Positions 30,103 to 30,279 of a stretch of 30,279 bases of DNA are shown here, one piece after another. The DNA comes from a virus. How positions within the stretch are numbered: the stretch's first letter is position 1; each line of letters starts with the position of its first letter. The DNA is taken from positions 1 to 30,279 of the IMG/VR virus record IMGVR_UViG_3300049459_000063; one strand, written 5' to 3'. Under the pieces are notes generated by a model, which made no database searches, was not told where the DNA came from, and worked only from the letters and a program-made list of their open reading frames with translations. A program made the position numbers and the translations under genes.

Positions 30103-30279
30103 TGAGCAACAGCCGCAGCGATACCACGCAGATGTCCATATCAGCCCCGGCTGCGATCGCGGACCAGGTGCTGCCGGCAACGGGCGGCAAGATGGAGGCG
30201 TTTACCTTCGGAGACCCGACGCCTGTGCTCGATGAGCGCGGGATTCTCGACTACCTGGAGTGCTGGGTGAACGGTCGGT
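30102..30279 (+). CDS. Q: Portal protein gpQ, N-terminal part (cut by window)
   Basis: The first 59 codons of the portal gene are present; the rest lies beyond the window. The N-terminus reads MSNSRSDTTQMSISAPAA, then EAFTFGDPTPVLDERGILDY followed by LECWVNGR. This matches the AFTFGEPVPVLD region of P2 gpQ. Its ATG overlaps the stop of P by one base. Confidence 0.92.
   Translation, partial: MSNSRSDTTQMSISAPAAIADQVLPATGGKMEAFTFGDPTPVLDERGILDYLECWVNGR

Noticed and set aside
1-30279. CRISPR arrays, rRNA genes or complete insertion sequences
   Set aside because: No regularly spaced repeat array, rRNA segment or transposase gene was seen on either strand.

Overview
The window holds most of an integrated P2-type temperate phage (Peduoviridae-like, with a contractile tail and closest in style to Pseudomonas phage phiCTX) in a GC-rich gamma-proteobacterium. 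I infer Pseudomonas, probably of the fluorescens group, from protein similarity remembered by eye; no search was run. Positions 1-122 look like host DNA. A 47-base 3' piece of a tRNA-Gly(CCC) gene at 123-169 marks one prophage end. The other end lies beyond the window, which stops just inside the portal gene.

Layout: (1) 123-1759, attachment core, tyrosine integrase (+) and a convergent AlpA-like regulator (-). (2) 1814-8099, a leftward early block: small unknown proteins, a small P-loop protein, a large Zn-ribbon/toprim/ATPase replication protein, an Ogr/Delta-type late activator, a CII (YmfL)-like regulator and a Cro-like protein. It is driven by a promoter with a perfect TTGACA box at 8151-8156. 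(3) 8177-9180, a rightward lysogenic unit: a short XRE repressor, a secreted protein likely to be a lysogenic-conversion gene, and a strong terminator. (4) 9202-9477, a LexA box over a promoter and a 71-residue ORF whose core resembles the repressor's C-terminus. (5) 9474-28185, the leftward late genes in P2 order when read right to left: O N M L (unknown) X holin endolysin (two unknown) Rz Rz1 R S V W J I H G FI FII E/E' T U D. (6) 28342-30279, rightward terminase P and the start of portal Q.

How it probably works: the repressor blocks the early promoter. DNA damage frees the LexA-controlled promoter, and the 71-residue protein may then disable the repressor. The early block supplies replication proteins and the Ogr-like activator. 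Ogr then switches on four late promoters. Each candidate late promoter carries TGT-N13-ACA followed after 21-23 bases by CGCGCG, located before FI, before V, and between O and P where one dyad appears to serve both directions.

Most distinctive points: the SOS-controlled repressor mimic; the shared late-promoter module, with two genes (P and V) that may have almost no leader; three early-block hairpins with a CUGCA loop, each just upstream of a start codon; a conserved -1 frameshift site in gene E; and two extra genes, one ATPase-like, inside the lysis cassette.
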